DNA from: Gammaproteobacteria bacterium
GTDB lineage: Bacteria > Pseudomonadota > Gammaproteobacteria > UBA4575
DNA: 39,520 nt
NCBI GenBank assembly: GCA_029253965.1
Contig: JAQWYM010000012.1
Coordinates: 1 to 39,520, forward strand
Direction of reading: 5' to 3'
Numbering within the stretch: the stretch's first letter is position 1; each line of letters begins with the position of its first letter. The notes beneath the pieces were generated by a model. The model saw only the letters and a list, made by a program, of their open reading frames with translations, was not told where the DNA came from and made no database searches. Shown here in pieces: positions 16,623 to 29,795 of the stretch. The position numbers were made by a program, and so were the translations under genes.

Positions 16623-18544
16623 TACTTCCGTTCACTCTGGATGGTTTCTAGAAATTCGATTACAGGCCCCGGTTGATCACAAACAGTCATCGCTGGTAGG
16701 CTGCTGATAAAGGATTTTCCATAGCCTTTGGTTTTAATCCTTGGGTCCATTAATACCACCACACCACGGTCACGCTCACCACGAATTAAACGACCGACAC
16801 CCTGTTTCAGATTGAGGATCGCTTGTGGGATCTGGAAGCTGGTGAATGGATTTTCCCCGGCCTCTTCTAAGGCACGTGAACGTGCTTGAATTAAAGGGTC
16901 TGATGGTGACATAAAGGGCAGTTTATCAATGATCACTAAACACAGACCATCACCCTTAACATCAACGCCTTCCCAAAAACTTTGTGTCCCTAGAAGAACA
17001 CTACGCTTGCGTGACTGAAACTCTTTCAATAGTTCACGTTTGGCCGCGGTACCCTGGACTAAGACATGAAATTCAGTGTCATTCTTAAGCAAACTTGCAG
17101 CACGCTTAAGGGCGCGGTGGCTGGTAAAAAGGATAAAGGCATTGCCTTCACTGGCCTGTAGTAGTCGTCGACTGAGGGCAATTACGGCGTCGGTATAGCC
17201 TTCATCATTAGGTTGCATAGGCAACTGTGGTAGGAATAAACGCGCCTGCTTTGGATAATCAAATGGGCTATCACAAAGAACACACTCCGCATCATCCAGC
17301 CCAAGCTGCCGTGTAAAATGATGGAAACTTTTATTTGCGGTTAAGGTTGCTGAGGTATAAATCCAAGTGCAGTCATAGTCTTGGATTGCACGTTGAAATG
17401 GTACTGAAACATCCAGTGGCACACTGCCTAAGCGAAAACCACGGCGGCCGCTTTCCAACCATTGCACTGATTTTCGACTCACCTGTGAAAACTCATCTAG
17501 GTTGCCATTGATCGTCATTAATCGCTTATAACACTGCGTAAGTCCTGGACTATCAGCGGCATAACTCATTAGCACTTCTTCAAGTTCGAGGCTTTTTTCG
17601 AGTAACGCTTGAAAACGATCTGCGACCTTAGGCTGATCTAAGACCTTAGCCCAGAGTACTTTGGGCTCACCTGCAAACTTAGCCACGCTGGCATAAAACT
17701 GTTCCATGCGTTCAAGTAAGGCATAGTAGGTTTTTGCTACAGCACCACCATCAGCGCTTATAGCTTTACCTTCTTTACTCAGGTCAGTGACTAAATCATT
17801 TAATTGGCGACTGCTCATACCCGTACCAAAAAAGTTGGGTAAGACATCTGTCAGTTGATGTGCCTCATCTAAGACAAAGACATCAGCCGTTGGTAATAAC
17901 TCACCAAATCCTTCATCTTTTAATACAAGGTCAGCGCATAAGAGGTGATGATTAATCACTACCAGATTGGCATCTTGTGCTCGTTTACGTGCCTTCAAAA
18001 CATGGCACTGTTTGAAGTCTGGGCAATCACTGCCTAGGCAGTTTTCGCGTGTCGAGGTGACCTGTGACCAGAGCATAGAGCGCTCAGTGACCTTGTTGAC
18101 TTCAGCAATATCTCCAGTCTGTGTCAGTTTGGACCAGTCACCAATCTCTAATAGATCACGATAATCTCTAGCGGATTCCTCGGTTGTTTGCTGTACCTGC
18201 TTAAGTCGATAGAGACAGAGGTAGTTAGCACGGCCTTTCAGAATCGCTGCATCAACAGGGACTGGCAAGGCTTTTTGTAATGCCGGTAAATCGGTATAAA
18301 ACAACTGATCTTGTAAGTGTCGCGTGCCGGTAGAGACCACAACCTTCAGGGCAGATAGTATCGCCGGGATAAGGTAGGCAAAGGTTTTACCAACACCGGT
18401 TCCCGCTTCAACCACTAAGGTACCGTTGTGATCAATGGCCTCTTCAACCGCACGTGCCATTTCTAATTGCTGCGGCCTCTGTTTGAAACCATTAACAGAC
18501 TCTGCAAGACGCCCTTCCGGGGAAAAATAATCTTCTACTGACAT
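16622..18544 (-). CDS. yoaA: DinG/XPD-family ATP-dependent DNA helicase YoaA
   Basis: This is a superfamily 2 iron-sulfur helicase of 640 residues, close to E. coli YoaA in length. Walker A EAGTGVGKT is at 46-54. Four cysteines for a 4Fe-4S cluster are at C110, C169, C174 and C180. The DEAH box is at 226-229 (VLDEAHQL). Later motifs include YTSATL, LLGTQSFWEGVDV, and GVGRLIRGERDRGVV near the C-terminus. Adjacency to tsaB, as in E. coli, favours YoaA over DinG. In E. coli, YoaA acts with the chi subunit (HolC) on stalled or damaged replication forks. The gene starts only 4 bp after ispF, so it is expressed with the isoprenoid and division genes and not as an isolated damage-response gene. Confidence 0.92.
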   Translation of the reverse strand: MSVEDYFSPEGRLAESVNGFKQRPQQLEMARAVEEAIDHNGTLVVEAGTGVGKTFAYLIPAILSALKVVVSTGTRHLQDQLFYTDLPALQKALPVPVDAAILKGRANYLCLYRLKQVQQTTEESARDYRDLLEIGDWSKLTQTGDIAEVNKVTERSMLWSQVTSTRENCLGSDCPDFKQCHVLKARKRAQDANLVVINHHLLCADLVLKDEGFGELLPTADVFVLDEAHQLTDVLPNFFGTGMSSRQLNDLVTDLSKEGKAISADGGAVAKTYYALLERMEQFYASVAKFAGEPKVLWAKVLDQPKVADRFQALLEKSLELEEVLMSYAADSPGLTQCYKRLMTINGNLDEFSQVSRKSVQWLESGRRGFRLGSVPLDVSVPFQRAIQDYDCTWIYTSATLTANKSFHHFTRQLGLDDAECVLCDSPFDYPKQARLFLPQLPMQPNDEGYTDAVIALSRRLLQASEGNAFILFTSHRALKRAASLLKNDTEFHVLVQGTAAKRELLKEFQSRKRSVLLGTQSFWEGVDVKGDGLCLVIIDKLPFMSPSDPLIQARSRALEEAGENPFTSFQIPQAILNLKQGVGRLIRGERDRGVVVLMDPRIKTKGYGKSFISSLPAMTVCDQPGPVIEFLETIQSERK

Positions 18545-18548
18545 GGCA

Positions 18549-19025
18549 TTAGATAGACTCTAAGCAAGCGATAGCCAACGCCGCTATACCTTCTTCACGC
18601 CCAGTAAAACCAAGCTGCTCTGTGGTCGTTGCTTTAATATTAACCGCCGCCAGCGTAATGCCGAGATCGGCACTGATATTCTTTCGCATCGCAGCGGTAT
18701 GTGGGCTCATTTTAGGCCTCTGTGCGACAATAGTGGCATCGATATTACCGATAGCATAACCAGCCGTCTCAAGCATCGCCGCCACTTCACGTAGGAATTC
18801 TCTGGAGTCACGATTCTTGTGCACCGCCTCTTGGTCTGAGAAATGACAGCCAATATCGCCTAATGCGGCAGCACCTAGCAAGGCATCACAGATCGCATGC
18901 AATAAGACATCACCATCAGAATGTGCCTCTAAGGCTTGATCATGGGGAATACTCACTCCACCTAGGATAAGTTTATCTCCGGCACAAAAACGGTGCGCAT
19001 CTAAGCCCTGTCCTATTCGCATCAT
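18549..19025 (-). CDS. ispF: 2-C-methyl-D-erythritol 2,4-cyclodiphosphate synthase
   Basis: IspF cyclises CDP-ME 2-phosphate to MEcPP with loss of CMP, in the MEP isoprenoid pathway. The 158-residue sequence starts [13 protein letters not shown]. The zinc ligands are D9, H11 and H43; counting from the second ATG they become 8, 10 and 42 as in E. coli, so the second ATG is an equally good start. [24 protein letters not shown] and the [17 protein letters not shown]-terminus are typical. The start overlaps the ispD stop (GGATGATG), the usual ispD-ispF coupling. dxr lies in the same window at 35501-36694. Confidence 0.96.
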   Translation of the reverse strand: MMRIGQGLDAHRFCAGDKLILGGVSIPHDQALEAHSDGDVLLHAICDALLGAAALGDIGCHFSDQEAVHKNRDSREFLREVAAMLETAGYAIGNIDATIVAQRPKMSPHTAAMRKNISADLGITLAAVNIKATTTEQLGFTGREEGIAALAIACLESI

Positions 19026-19726
19026 CCTCGCTCCAAAGACAACAAAGATTCAGCAATGCTGACATCCTCTTGTCGTGTAATCTTAATGTTACTGGCCTTG
19101 GCTTCAACAATATTCACCGTCAAACCGAGTCGCTCTACAGCGCTGGCTTCATCTGTAGTTTCAAAATTGGCCGCTAATGCACTCGTTAAAGCATCAAACA
19201 AAACACCAAAGCGGAACATTTGTGGGGTTACTGCCCGCCATAATGCTGTGCGATCAACCGTCTCAACAATCTGCTGTCCTACCACCCGCTTCACTGTATC
19301 GTTCATCGGTAACGCTAAAATGGCGCCCACCGCCTCATCCTCAGAGGCCGCTAATAAGTCATCAATCTCTGCCGCTTGTAGGCAGGGTCTGGCGGCATCA
19401 TGGACTAGAACAAAATCATTCTGTTTGGCCTTACCCTGTAAAAACTGTAGGCCATTAAGCACCGATTGGGTACGGCTTCCACCACCCTCTACCTGTTCTA
19501 GTTGTGTGCCATGCTGAGTGAATTCAAGCTTTGCAAAATGCTCATCATTGGGCGCAAGGGCGATAACCACTGCGTGCAGTTTTGGATGAATAAATAAAGG
19601 CTTTAAGGCATGCTCAAGCACACTAGCACCGGCCAGAGACGTATATTGCTTAGGAGTTTCTGAAGCAAAGCGTGCACCGATACCGGCCGCTGGAACTACC
19701 ACCCAATAGCGCGCTGCTCTAGTCAT
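19022..19726 (-). CDS. ispD: 2-C-methyl-D-erythritol 4-phosphate cytidylyltransferase
   Basis: IspD transfers CMP from CTP to MEP in the MEP pathway. The 234 residues have the nucleotidyltransferase P-loop [19 protein letters not shown] (10-28), with the conserved Arg and Lys for CTP. They also have [11 protein letters not shown] (Asp-containing metal site) and the C-terminal [17 protein letters not shown] block. The gene overlaps the end of ftsB by 8 bp and the start of ispF by 4 bp, giving the classical ftsB-ispD-ispF order. Confidence 0.96.
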   Translation of the reverse strand: MTRAARYWVVVPAAGIGARFASETPKQYTSLAGASVLEHALKPLFIHPKLHAVVIALAPNDEHFAKLEFTQHGTQLEQVEGGGSRTQSVLNGLQFLQGKAKQNDFVLVHDAARPCLQAAEIDDLLAASEDEAVGAILALPMNDTVKRVVGQQIVETVDRTALWRAVTPQMFRFGVLFDALTSALAANFETTDEASAVERLGLTVNIVEAKASNIKITRQEDVSIAESLLSLERG

Positions 19727-19997
19727 TTTTTTCTATGACCTGAAAGAAGGTCTCACCTTTACGAATCATACCGAGCTCAGAACGGGCTCGCTCTTCAATC
19801 GCATCATTACCTGATTTTAAATCCTGCACTTCTGCATCCAGCAAATGATTACGCGCGGCGAGAACACTATTTTTTTCACGCTGTACCTGCATATCCTGCT
19901 GCAGCTGCATGACCGCACGCATACCATTGGGAGCGAGCCATAATTGATACTGAAGCAGTAGCAAGATGATTACTAGGAACAGCAGGAAGATTCTCAT
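19719..19997 (-). CDS. ftsB: Cell division protein FtsB
   Basis: FtsB is a small bitopic divisome protein that joins FtsL and FtsQ and helps activate septal peptidoglycan synthesis by FtsWI. The 92 residues show one N-terminal membrane segment (about 3-20, MRIFLLFLVIILLLLQYQLWL). A predicted coiled coil with heptads of Leu and Val follows (about 28-62). The conserved IEERARSELGMIRKGETFFQV end also matches. It lies between eno and ispD, as in E. coli, and starts 22 bp after eno. Confidence 0.95.
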   Translation of the reverse strand: MRIFLLFLVIILLLLQYQLWLAPNGMRAVMQLQQDMQVQREKNSVLAARNHLLDAEVQDLKSGNDAIEERARSELGMIRKGETFFQVIEKND

Positions 19998-20019
19998 CAG
20001 TCCGGCCGTTCACTTATGC

Positions 20020-21315
<1,296 letters not shown>

Positions 21316-21332
21316 TTAATTCGCGTGACCTT

Positions 21333-23869
<2,537 letters not shown>

Positions 23870-23919
23870 CTAAATGCAGGATGGAATCATAGGGTACCAA
23901 AGCGGGCCCCAAGGCTCAA

Positions 23920-25227
23920 TTAATATCCGTCGCTAATCACTATATTCCAGACACAAATTAGCTCGCTTTGGTAAAAAATCAAGGGGACCCGATCGCGCAG
24001 CCAGGGTGGTAAGCCAAACTCTTGGAAGACAGCCTTCAGGTCCTTGCTACAAGCTCTTTTACTTACGCTAATGGATTCGCCACCCGTACGGAAGCGAACC
24101 TCTACCTGCGCGTCCTGCGGAAGTTTCAGGCCCTGTCGAAACAAATCAGCGGTAGTCAGTGACAAGCCTAATATCGGTAAACTTAAGGTTTGCTCGAGGT
24201 TCCAGCACAAGCATTGACTGGCATCATGCTCAGACAAAGGCCTCTGCAGGTATAATTGTTCTCGGTAGCAGCGGATTTCTGCCTGCCCCCACTGCACGCG
24301 AGGACTGGCCTTAATAGCAGTGGCAGAGGCTGCCCTACGAATTTGCTCGAGCACCGCCGCTGAAGGCAGAAGAAAACCCTGCTTACTAATCCAGTAACGC
24401 AACGCATTGCGTTGACGTGCTGCACTCAATGCCTGCAGCCTACTAGAGTCTAAGGTACTAACCACTGAGCTCAAGCCGTTATCAGTTAGCGCTGCATCTA
24501 TGCCTAGCCCAGCACAATCAATAATTGCCAGATCAGCCAGTAGCTGACTTTGCTCCACCTGCCACGCAATCGAGCGTGAGACGGTACTGTTTAGCTGTGG
24601 CCAGCGTGTACTCAAGCGTGGAATGACTTCATGGCGTAAATAATTACGATCAAACGTTAGCTTTTGGTTACTAGGGTCTTCTATCCAACTGAGCTGATGT
24701 TGCTCGGCATACTCTCGTAACTGCTGTCGTGAAACATCTAATAATGGCCGTAGTAACTGGCCCTGACCAAGACTGCGTTGTGTTGCACAGGCGGATAGGC
24801 CGAGGGCGCCACTGCCGCGTACTAAGGCAAGTATCATCGTTTCCACTTGATCATCAGCATGATGCGCTGTCAGCAATGACTCGCCTGCCGCTAGATTCTC
24901 TGCAAAGGCTTGATAGCGCGCCGCACGAGCAGCGCCTTCAAGCCCCAGCCCTGAGAATGACTCAGTCTCGACAGCTAGCGCTTGAAAAGCAATATCATGG
25001 GCTGAGCAAAACCGCTGGCAATGTGCCTGCCAATCATCGGCACTGTCTTGCAACTGATGATTGATATGCAAGGCACGCAGCGGCCTGTGACCCGACTGCT
25101 GAACTAGAGCATGGAGTAATACGCTGGAATCAAGGCCACCACTAAAGGCGACACATAAAGGTGATTGCTGATCTGCACCGAGTATCAGCTGCAGCTGCTC
25201 AGTGATTTCACTTTGCAAATCAATCAT
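23920..25227 (-). CDS. tilS: tRNA(Ile)-lysidine synthase
   Basis: TilS attaches lysine to C34 of the CAU-anticodon tRNA-Ile, changing it from Met to Ile identity; it is essential in most bacteria. The 435 residues show the N-type ATP pyrophosphatase P-loop SGGLDSS (29-35), LTAHHADDQVETMIL, RPLLDVSRQQLREYA, DPSNQKLTFDRNYLRH, then the more variable substrate-binding and C-terminal domains (about 240-435, ending VPLIFYQSELICVWNI). The accA-tilS-pyrG order is common in gammaproteobacteria. The ATG has an AGG just upstream and follows a pair of hairpins in the accA-tilS spacer. Confidence 0.95.
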   Translation of the reverse strand: MIDLQSEITEQLQLILGADQQSPLCVAFSGGLDSSVLLHALVQQSGHRPLRALHINHQLQDSADDWQAHCQRFCSAHDIAFQALAVETESFSGLGLEGAARAARYQAFAENLAAGESLLTAHHADDQVETMILALVRGSGALGLSACATQRSLGQGQLLRPLLDVSRQQLREYAEQHQLSWIEDPSNQKLTFDRNYLRHEVIPRLSTRWPQLNSTVSRSIAWQVEQSQLLADLAIIDCAGLGIDAALTDNGLSSVVSTLDSSRLQALSAARQRNALRYWISKQGFLLPSAAVLEQIRRAASATAIKASPRVQWGQAEIRCYREQLYLQRPLSEHDASQCLCWNLEQTLSLPILGLSLTTADLFRQGLKLPQDAQVEVRFRTGGESISVSKRACSKDLKAVFQEFGLPPWLRDRVPLIFYQSELICVWNIVISDGY

Positions 25228-25236
25228 ATTTTAACC

Positions 25237-25277
25237 TGCGCTGATAGGCGCAAGACTGCTGTGGCTGAAGCCACAGC
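25237..25277 (-). other. Tandem hairpins between accA and tilS
   Basis: Reading in the direction of transcription, GCTGTGGCT (25277-25269) pairs perfectly with AGCCACAGC (25266-25258). Then TGCGC (25252-25248) pairs with GCGCA (25241-25237). The first is a 9 bp GC-rich stem with a very small loop (about 7 pairs if a six-base loop forms). The second ends a few bases before the tilS ribosome binding site. No U-tract follows, so this is not a canonical terminator. Candidates are an mRNA processing or stability element, a partial attenuator, or a control of tilS translation. Confidence 0.45.
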
Positions 25278-25289
25278 GGAATCATTCGA

Positions 25290-26246
25290 TTACTTCTTGA
25301 AGGCACCGTAGCTTGTCAGTCGCTCATAACGTTTAGCTAACATTTGATTGACCTCCAACTTAGCCATACGCTCTAGATTGGCACTGATCGAAACACGCAT
25401 AGCTTTACAGGTTTGCTCTAAGTTACGGTGCGCACCACTCTGCGGCTCAGGAATGATTTCATCGATGAGCCCTAACTCCATCAGGCGCTCGGCAGTAATG
25501 CCTAAAGTGGTCGCAGCTTCTTCTGCTTTGTCCGCACTCTTCCATAGAATTGAGGCGCAGCCTTCTGGAGAAATCACTGAATAGGTGCTGTAACTTAGCA
25601 TCGACAGGTGGTCACCGACGCCAATAGCCAGAGCGCCACCCGAGCCACCTTCGCCAATCACATGACAGATAATCGGCGTTCTTAATCGCGCCATCTCATA
25701 TAAGTTCTGTGCAATCGCCTGAGCTTGTCCACGCTCTTCAGCACCGACTCCTGGGTAAGCACCCGGAGTATCAATAAAGGTCATAACCGGCAGCTGGAAC
25801 TTTTCTGCCATCTTCATCACACGTAAGGCCTTGCGGTAACCTTCAGGTCTTGGCATGCCAAAATTACGCTCTAGATTTTCTTTGGTGTTGCGGCCTTTTT
25901 GATGACCAATAACCACCACTGAACGCCCTTCAAAACGAGCTAATCCAGTAATAATAGCGGAGTCATCGGCATAGGCACGATCGCCATGAAGTTCTTCAAA
26001 ATCCGTGAATAGATGCTCGACATAATCAAGCGTGTAAGGGCGACGTGGATGACGCGCGATCTGCGCAACCTGCCATGGCGTGAGGTTACCGTAAATAGAG
26101 TCACTAAGGACTTTACGACGGGCGCTTAATTTAGCAATCTCACTGCTGAGTTCAAGTTCACTGTCTTGTTCTACACGGTGCAATTCGTCAATCTTTGCTT
26201 CAATCTCAAAGATCGGCTGCTCAAATTCTAAGTGATCAATAATCAT
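25290..26246 (-). CDS. accA: Acetyl-CoA carboxylase carboxyltransferase subunit alpha
   Basis: AccA forms the carboxyltransferase half of acetyl-CoA carboxylase with AccD and makes malonyl-CoA for fatty acid synthesis. The 318 residues are normal length. Family blocks visible are [15 protein letters not shown] at the N-terminus, [30 protein letters not shown] (about 66-95), [53 protein letters not shown] and [15 protein letters not shown] (oxyanion-hole glycines), then [11 protein letters not shown]. It lies downstream of dnaE as in E. coli. The 75 bp spacer carries a possible promoter. Confidence 0.97.
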   Translation of the reverse strand: MIIDHLEFEQPIFEIEAKIDELHRVEQDSELELSSEIAKLSARRKVLSDSIYGNLTPWQVAQIARHPRRPYTLDYVEHLFTDFEELHGDRAYADDSAIITGLARFEGRSVVVIGHQKGRNTKENLERNFGMPRPEGYRKALRVMKMAEKFQLPVMTFIDTPGAYPGVGAEERGQAQAIAQNLYEMARLRTPIICHVIGEGGSGGALAIGVGDHLSMLSYSTYSVISPEGCASILWKSADKAEEAATTLGITAERLMELGLIDEIIPEPQSGAHRNLEQTCKAMRVSISANLERMAKLEVNQMLAKRYERLTSYGAFKK

Positions 26247-26300
26247 ATCTTGTTCGGTCTATTTTCTTGGCCAATCATGGCCTTAGGAGTGTAAACACAT

Positions 26301-26328
26301 AGTATAACAATAGGAGGTGGTTTAATAA
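26301..26328 (-). promoter_or_regulatory. Possible sigma70-type promoter for accA
   Basis: On the minus strand, TATACT (26306-26301) is a good -10. TTATTA (26328-26323) lies 16 bp upstream as a weak -35 that overlaps the dnaE stop codon. It would let accA be transcribed apart from rnhB-dnaE. It is supported by sequence match only. Confidence 0.3.
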
Positions 26329-29300
26329 CGGACTTTTATAGCGCTGACACCTTCCAAATTATACAGGCGTCGTAGTAACTCTTGCTCTGGGATCACCTTC
26401 CACTGCTCACCAAGGCGTAAATTACCCTGTTCAGTCAGGGTCTGGTAATGGATTTCCATGTGACATTGGCCACCGCAGTATTGTTGCAGTGTCGCCATGA
26501 GGTCCTTGGCCAGAGCGCTTTTTTGTTGCGCTGTAACACTACCATCGACCTCGATGATAAGACTACGGGCTTTTTCAACCCGCATCTCCTCCAAGGCAAC
26601 AATCTCGTTTGCACGTAAACGTGGCTGACTATTGAATTCATCAATACTCAAGCTGCCTTCAATGATCAGAATGCGGTCTTTCACTAAAAGATGCTTAAAG
26701 CGACTATAGGCATCGGTAAACACAGCGATATCCAAGCGTGCCGTGTTGTCATCAATCGTCAAAAATGCGATGCGGCCGGATGGACTATTACGTAGACGCA
26801 TATGCATCAATAAGCCCGCAACTTTAATCGTGTTTTTATTGCGATTTCGATAATCTACCTCAGGCACAGGCATAGCCAGGCGCTGACTCAAGTTTTTACC
26901 CACCAGACTATTTAACTCTTGCCGGTATTGATCAACGGGATGTCCCGTTAGGTAAAGCCCTAGGGTCTCTCGCTCAGCAGCCAGCTTGGCATCCATGTCC
27001 CATTCAGGCTTCTGTTCTAGGAGTGCTTCTTTGGCCATGACCTGACCACCGCCAAACAAATCATTTTGCCCCGTGTCATTATTTTTTTGCTGTTGATCAG
27101 CCAGTTGCACAGCCTTTGGCAGGGCATGCATCAAGGTTGCACGATTTTGCATAAAGACATCGGCAGCACCCGATCGGATCATCGCCTCTAAGCTACGGCG
27201 ATTAAACTTTTGCAGGTCTAAGCGAATACAGAGGTCACCCAGCGTTTTATAGGGGCCACTGGCACGCTCTTGCACCAGTGATTCTACTGCGGCCTCACCG
27301 ACACCTTTAATGGCACCAAGGCCATAGACCACTTGATGCTCTTCGGTCACGGTAAAGGCATAGTACGAACTGTTTAAATCGGGTGGCATAACTTCCAGCC
27401 CCATGCTGCGACATTCATCAATCAGGTTGACCACCTTATCGGTGTTATCCATATCAGCCGATAAGACTGAAGCCATAAATTCTGCTGGATAGTGTGCCTT
27501 CAACCACGCTGTTTGATAAGCCAACAAGGCATAGGCGACAGAGTGAGACTTGTTAAAACCATAGCCAGCAAACTTTTCCATGAGATCAAAAATAAAGTTG
27601 GCTTGATCTTTATCAACACCACGCTTGGTCGAGCCTTCGACAAAAACACTCCGTTGCTTGGCCATTTCAGAGGCCTTTTTCTTACCCATGGCTCGACGTA
27701 GCAAGTCGGCACCACCGAGTGTGTAGCCAGCTAAAACCTGTGCGATTTGCATCACTTGCTCTTGATACAAGATGACACCATAGGTTTGATTTAGAATTGG
27801 CTCCAAATCAGGGTGTGGGTACTCAATCGCAGCGCCGTGCTTACGATCAATGAAGTCATCAACCATACCTGACTGCAGTGGACCCGGACGATAAAGAGCA
27901 ACCATGGCAACGACGTCATCAAACTTATCTGGTTTCAAACGCCCTAGAATATCTTTGATACCTGAGGACTCCAGCTGAAACACGGCGGTTGTCTGCTGGT
28001 CTTGTAACAGCTGATAACTGGCATCATCATCTAGTGAAATCTGATTAAGCTCTAACGGTTCGGCATTTTCTTTCTTGCGTCGACGATTCACCGACTTCAC
28101 CGTGCCATCAATAATCGTCAAGGTTCTTAGACCTAAGAAATCAAACTTAACCAGACCAATGGCTTCAACATCATCCTTGTCCAGCTGGGTGACGATATTG
28201 GCACCACTCGCCTCACAATATAAAGGCGTAAAGTCAGTCAGCTTAGAGGGTGCAATAACAACACCACCGGCATGCTTACCGGCATTTCTTGCAATACCTT
28301 CCAACTGCAAAGCCATATCGATCAGGCCACGCACGTCTTCTTCTTCATCGTATAAGGCTTGAAAATCTTTCTCTTGGCTCAAGGCTTTTTTCAGTGTCAT
28401 GCCAATTTCAAAAGGCACCATCTTTGCGATACGATCAACAAAACCGTAGGAGTGCCCTAAGACACGCCCCACATCTCGCACCACGGCCTTCGCCGCCATC
28501 GTGCCATAGGTGATTATCTGGCTGACCTTTTCACGGCCATAGCGTTGTGCGACATAATCAATCACGCGATCTCGACCCGCCATACAGAAGTCGATATCAA
28601 AATCTGGCATCGAGACCCGCTCAGGATTCAAAAAGCGCTCAAAAAGCAGGTCATAGCGTAGTGGGTCAATATCGGTGATACCGAGGACATACGCGACTAG
28701 AGAACCGGCACCTGAGCCACGTCCCGGCCCGACTGGGACATCATTCTCACGCGCCCAGCGAGTAAAGTCAGAGACGATAAGAAAGTAGCCGGCATAGCCC
28801 ATACGTTGAATAACATCCAACTCTATTTCTAATCGTTTATGGTAATCAGATAATGGCAACATTTCGGTTGCTATACCGCCGGCATCTAAACGCTTCTGCA
28901 AGCCTATATCGGATTGCTGTCGGAGATATTCATCGGTGGATACTGCATCAGGAATTGGGAATTCTGGTAGGACATTATTTCCAAATTCAAGTGTGACGTT
29001 GCAGCGTTTGGCGATTTCTACGGTATTTTGTAATGCCGATGGCACATCACTAAAAAGCTGCAGCATCTCTGCTGTCGAGCGCAGATATTGCTGTTCGCTA
29101 TAGGCATGCGTACGCCTAGGATCAGAGAGGACACGGCTTTGATTAATACAGACACGCACCTCATGCGCATCGAATTCTTCTGTGCTAATAAAACGCACGT
29201 CATTAGTCGCAACCACAGGCATATTATGAGCCTTGGCTAAGGCTATGGCTCGCTGGTTGTAGATCTCTTCTTTGTCTCGGCCAGTGCGTTGCAACTCGAT

Positions 29301-29795
29301 ATAGAAACGATCCTTAAAGACCTTGGCGCAGTCATTCAGGTAAGTCTCAGCAAGCTCTTGCTTGTCTTTAAGCAGTAATTGCCCAAGCTCACCCGCCAGA
29401 CCACCCGATATCGCAATCAGGCCTTCTGCATGTTCAGTGACCCATTCCTGATCAACACAGGCCAGACCACTCTGCTGGCCATGAGTGTAAGCCTTGGTGA
29501 TCAGTTCAGTAATATTGCGGTAGCCAACATTATTCATGCACAGCAGTGTCAGGCGCGAGTTTTCACGTTGCTTAGCATGGCGCACATAAAAATCAGCACC
29601 AATGATTGGTTTCACACCACGCGCAAGCGCCGAACGGTAAAACTTCACCAGTGCAAACAGATTAGTTTGATCGGTTAGCGCCACTGCCGGCATCGCATCG
29701 GCAACGACTTTTTCAAGTAGTGTCGGAATGCGCACGATGCCATCAACGATGGAATATTCGCTATGCACTCGCAGATGAATGAAACGGCTACTCAT
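26322..29795 (-). CDS. dnaE: DNA polymerase III alpha subunit
   Basis: DnaE is the replicative polymerase (C-family). The 1157 residues show an N-terminal PHP domain (FIHLRVHSEYSIVDG, about 5-19, and on to about 270). The catalytic aspartates are D398 and D400 (PDFDIDFC) and D552 (KFDFLGL), each three below the E. coli numbers. Also visible are the GPGRGSGAGSLVAY block, the tandem helix-hairpin-helix region (YGLGAIKGVGEAAV), a clamp-binding motif QNDLF at 910-914, and an OB-fold (about 980-1060). The ATG overlaps the rnhB stop by 4 bp, so the two are coupled. The length is typical of DnaE1. Confidence 0.98.
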   Translation of the reverse strand: MSSRFIHLRVHSEYSIVDGIVRIPTLLEKVVADAMPAVALTDQTNLFALVKFYRSALARGVKPIIGADFYVRHAKQRENSRLTLLCMNNVGYRNITELITKAYTHGQQSGLACVDQEWVTEHAEGLIAISGGLAGELGQLLLKDKQELAETYLNDCAKVFKDRFYIELQRTGRDKEEIYNQRAIALAKAHNMPVVATNDVRFISTEEFDAHEVRVCINQSRVLSDPRRTHAYSEQQYLRSTAEMLQLFSDVPSALQNTVEIAKRCNVTLEFGNNVLPEFPIPDAVSTDEYLRQQSDIGLQKRLDAGGIATEMLPLSDYHKRLEIELDVIQRMGYAGYFLIVSDFTRWARENDVPVGPGRGSGAGSLVAYVLGITDIDPLRYDLLFERFLNPERVSMPDFDIDFCMAGRDRVIDYVAQRYGREKVSQIITYGTMAAKAVVRDVGRVLGHSYGFVDRIAKMVPFEIGMTLKKALSQEKDFQALYDEEEDVRGLIDMALQLEGIARNAGKHAGGVVIAPSKLTDFTPLYCEASGANIVTQLDKDDVEAIGLVKFDFLGLRTLTIIDGTVKSVNRRRKKENAEPLELNQISLDDDASYQLLQDQQTTAVFQLESSGIKDILGRLKPDKFDDVVAMVALYRPGPLQSGMVDDFIDRKHGAAIEYPHPDLEPILNQTYGVILYQEQVMQIAQVLAGYTLGGADLLRRAMGKKKASEMAKQRSVFVEGSTKRGVDKDQANFIFDLMEKFAGYGFNKSHSVAYALLAYQTAWLKAHYPAEFMASVLSADMDNTDKVVNLIDECRSMGLEVMPPDLNSSYYAFTVTEEHQVVYGLGAIKGVGEAAVESLVQERASGPYKTLGDLCIRLDLQKFNRRSLEAMIRSGAADVFMQNRATLMHALPKAVQLADQQQKNNDTGQNDLFGGGQVMAKEALLEQKPEWDMDAKLAAERETLGLYLTGHPVDQYRQELNSLVGKNLSQRLAMPVPEVDYRNRNKNTIKVAGLLMHMRLRNSPSGRIAFLTIDDNTARLDIAVFTDAYSRFKHLLVKDRILIIEGSLSIDEFNSQPRLRANEIVALEEMRVEKARSLIIEVDGSVTAQQKSALAKDLMATLQQYCGGQCHMEIHYQTLTEQGNLRLGEQWKVIPEQELLRRLYNLEGVSAIKVRY

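Noticed and set aside
19056-19517. 153-codon plus-strand frame opposite ispD
   Set aside because: It is a shadow of ispD; the translation is Ser/Thr/Ala/Cys-rich without domain features.
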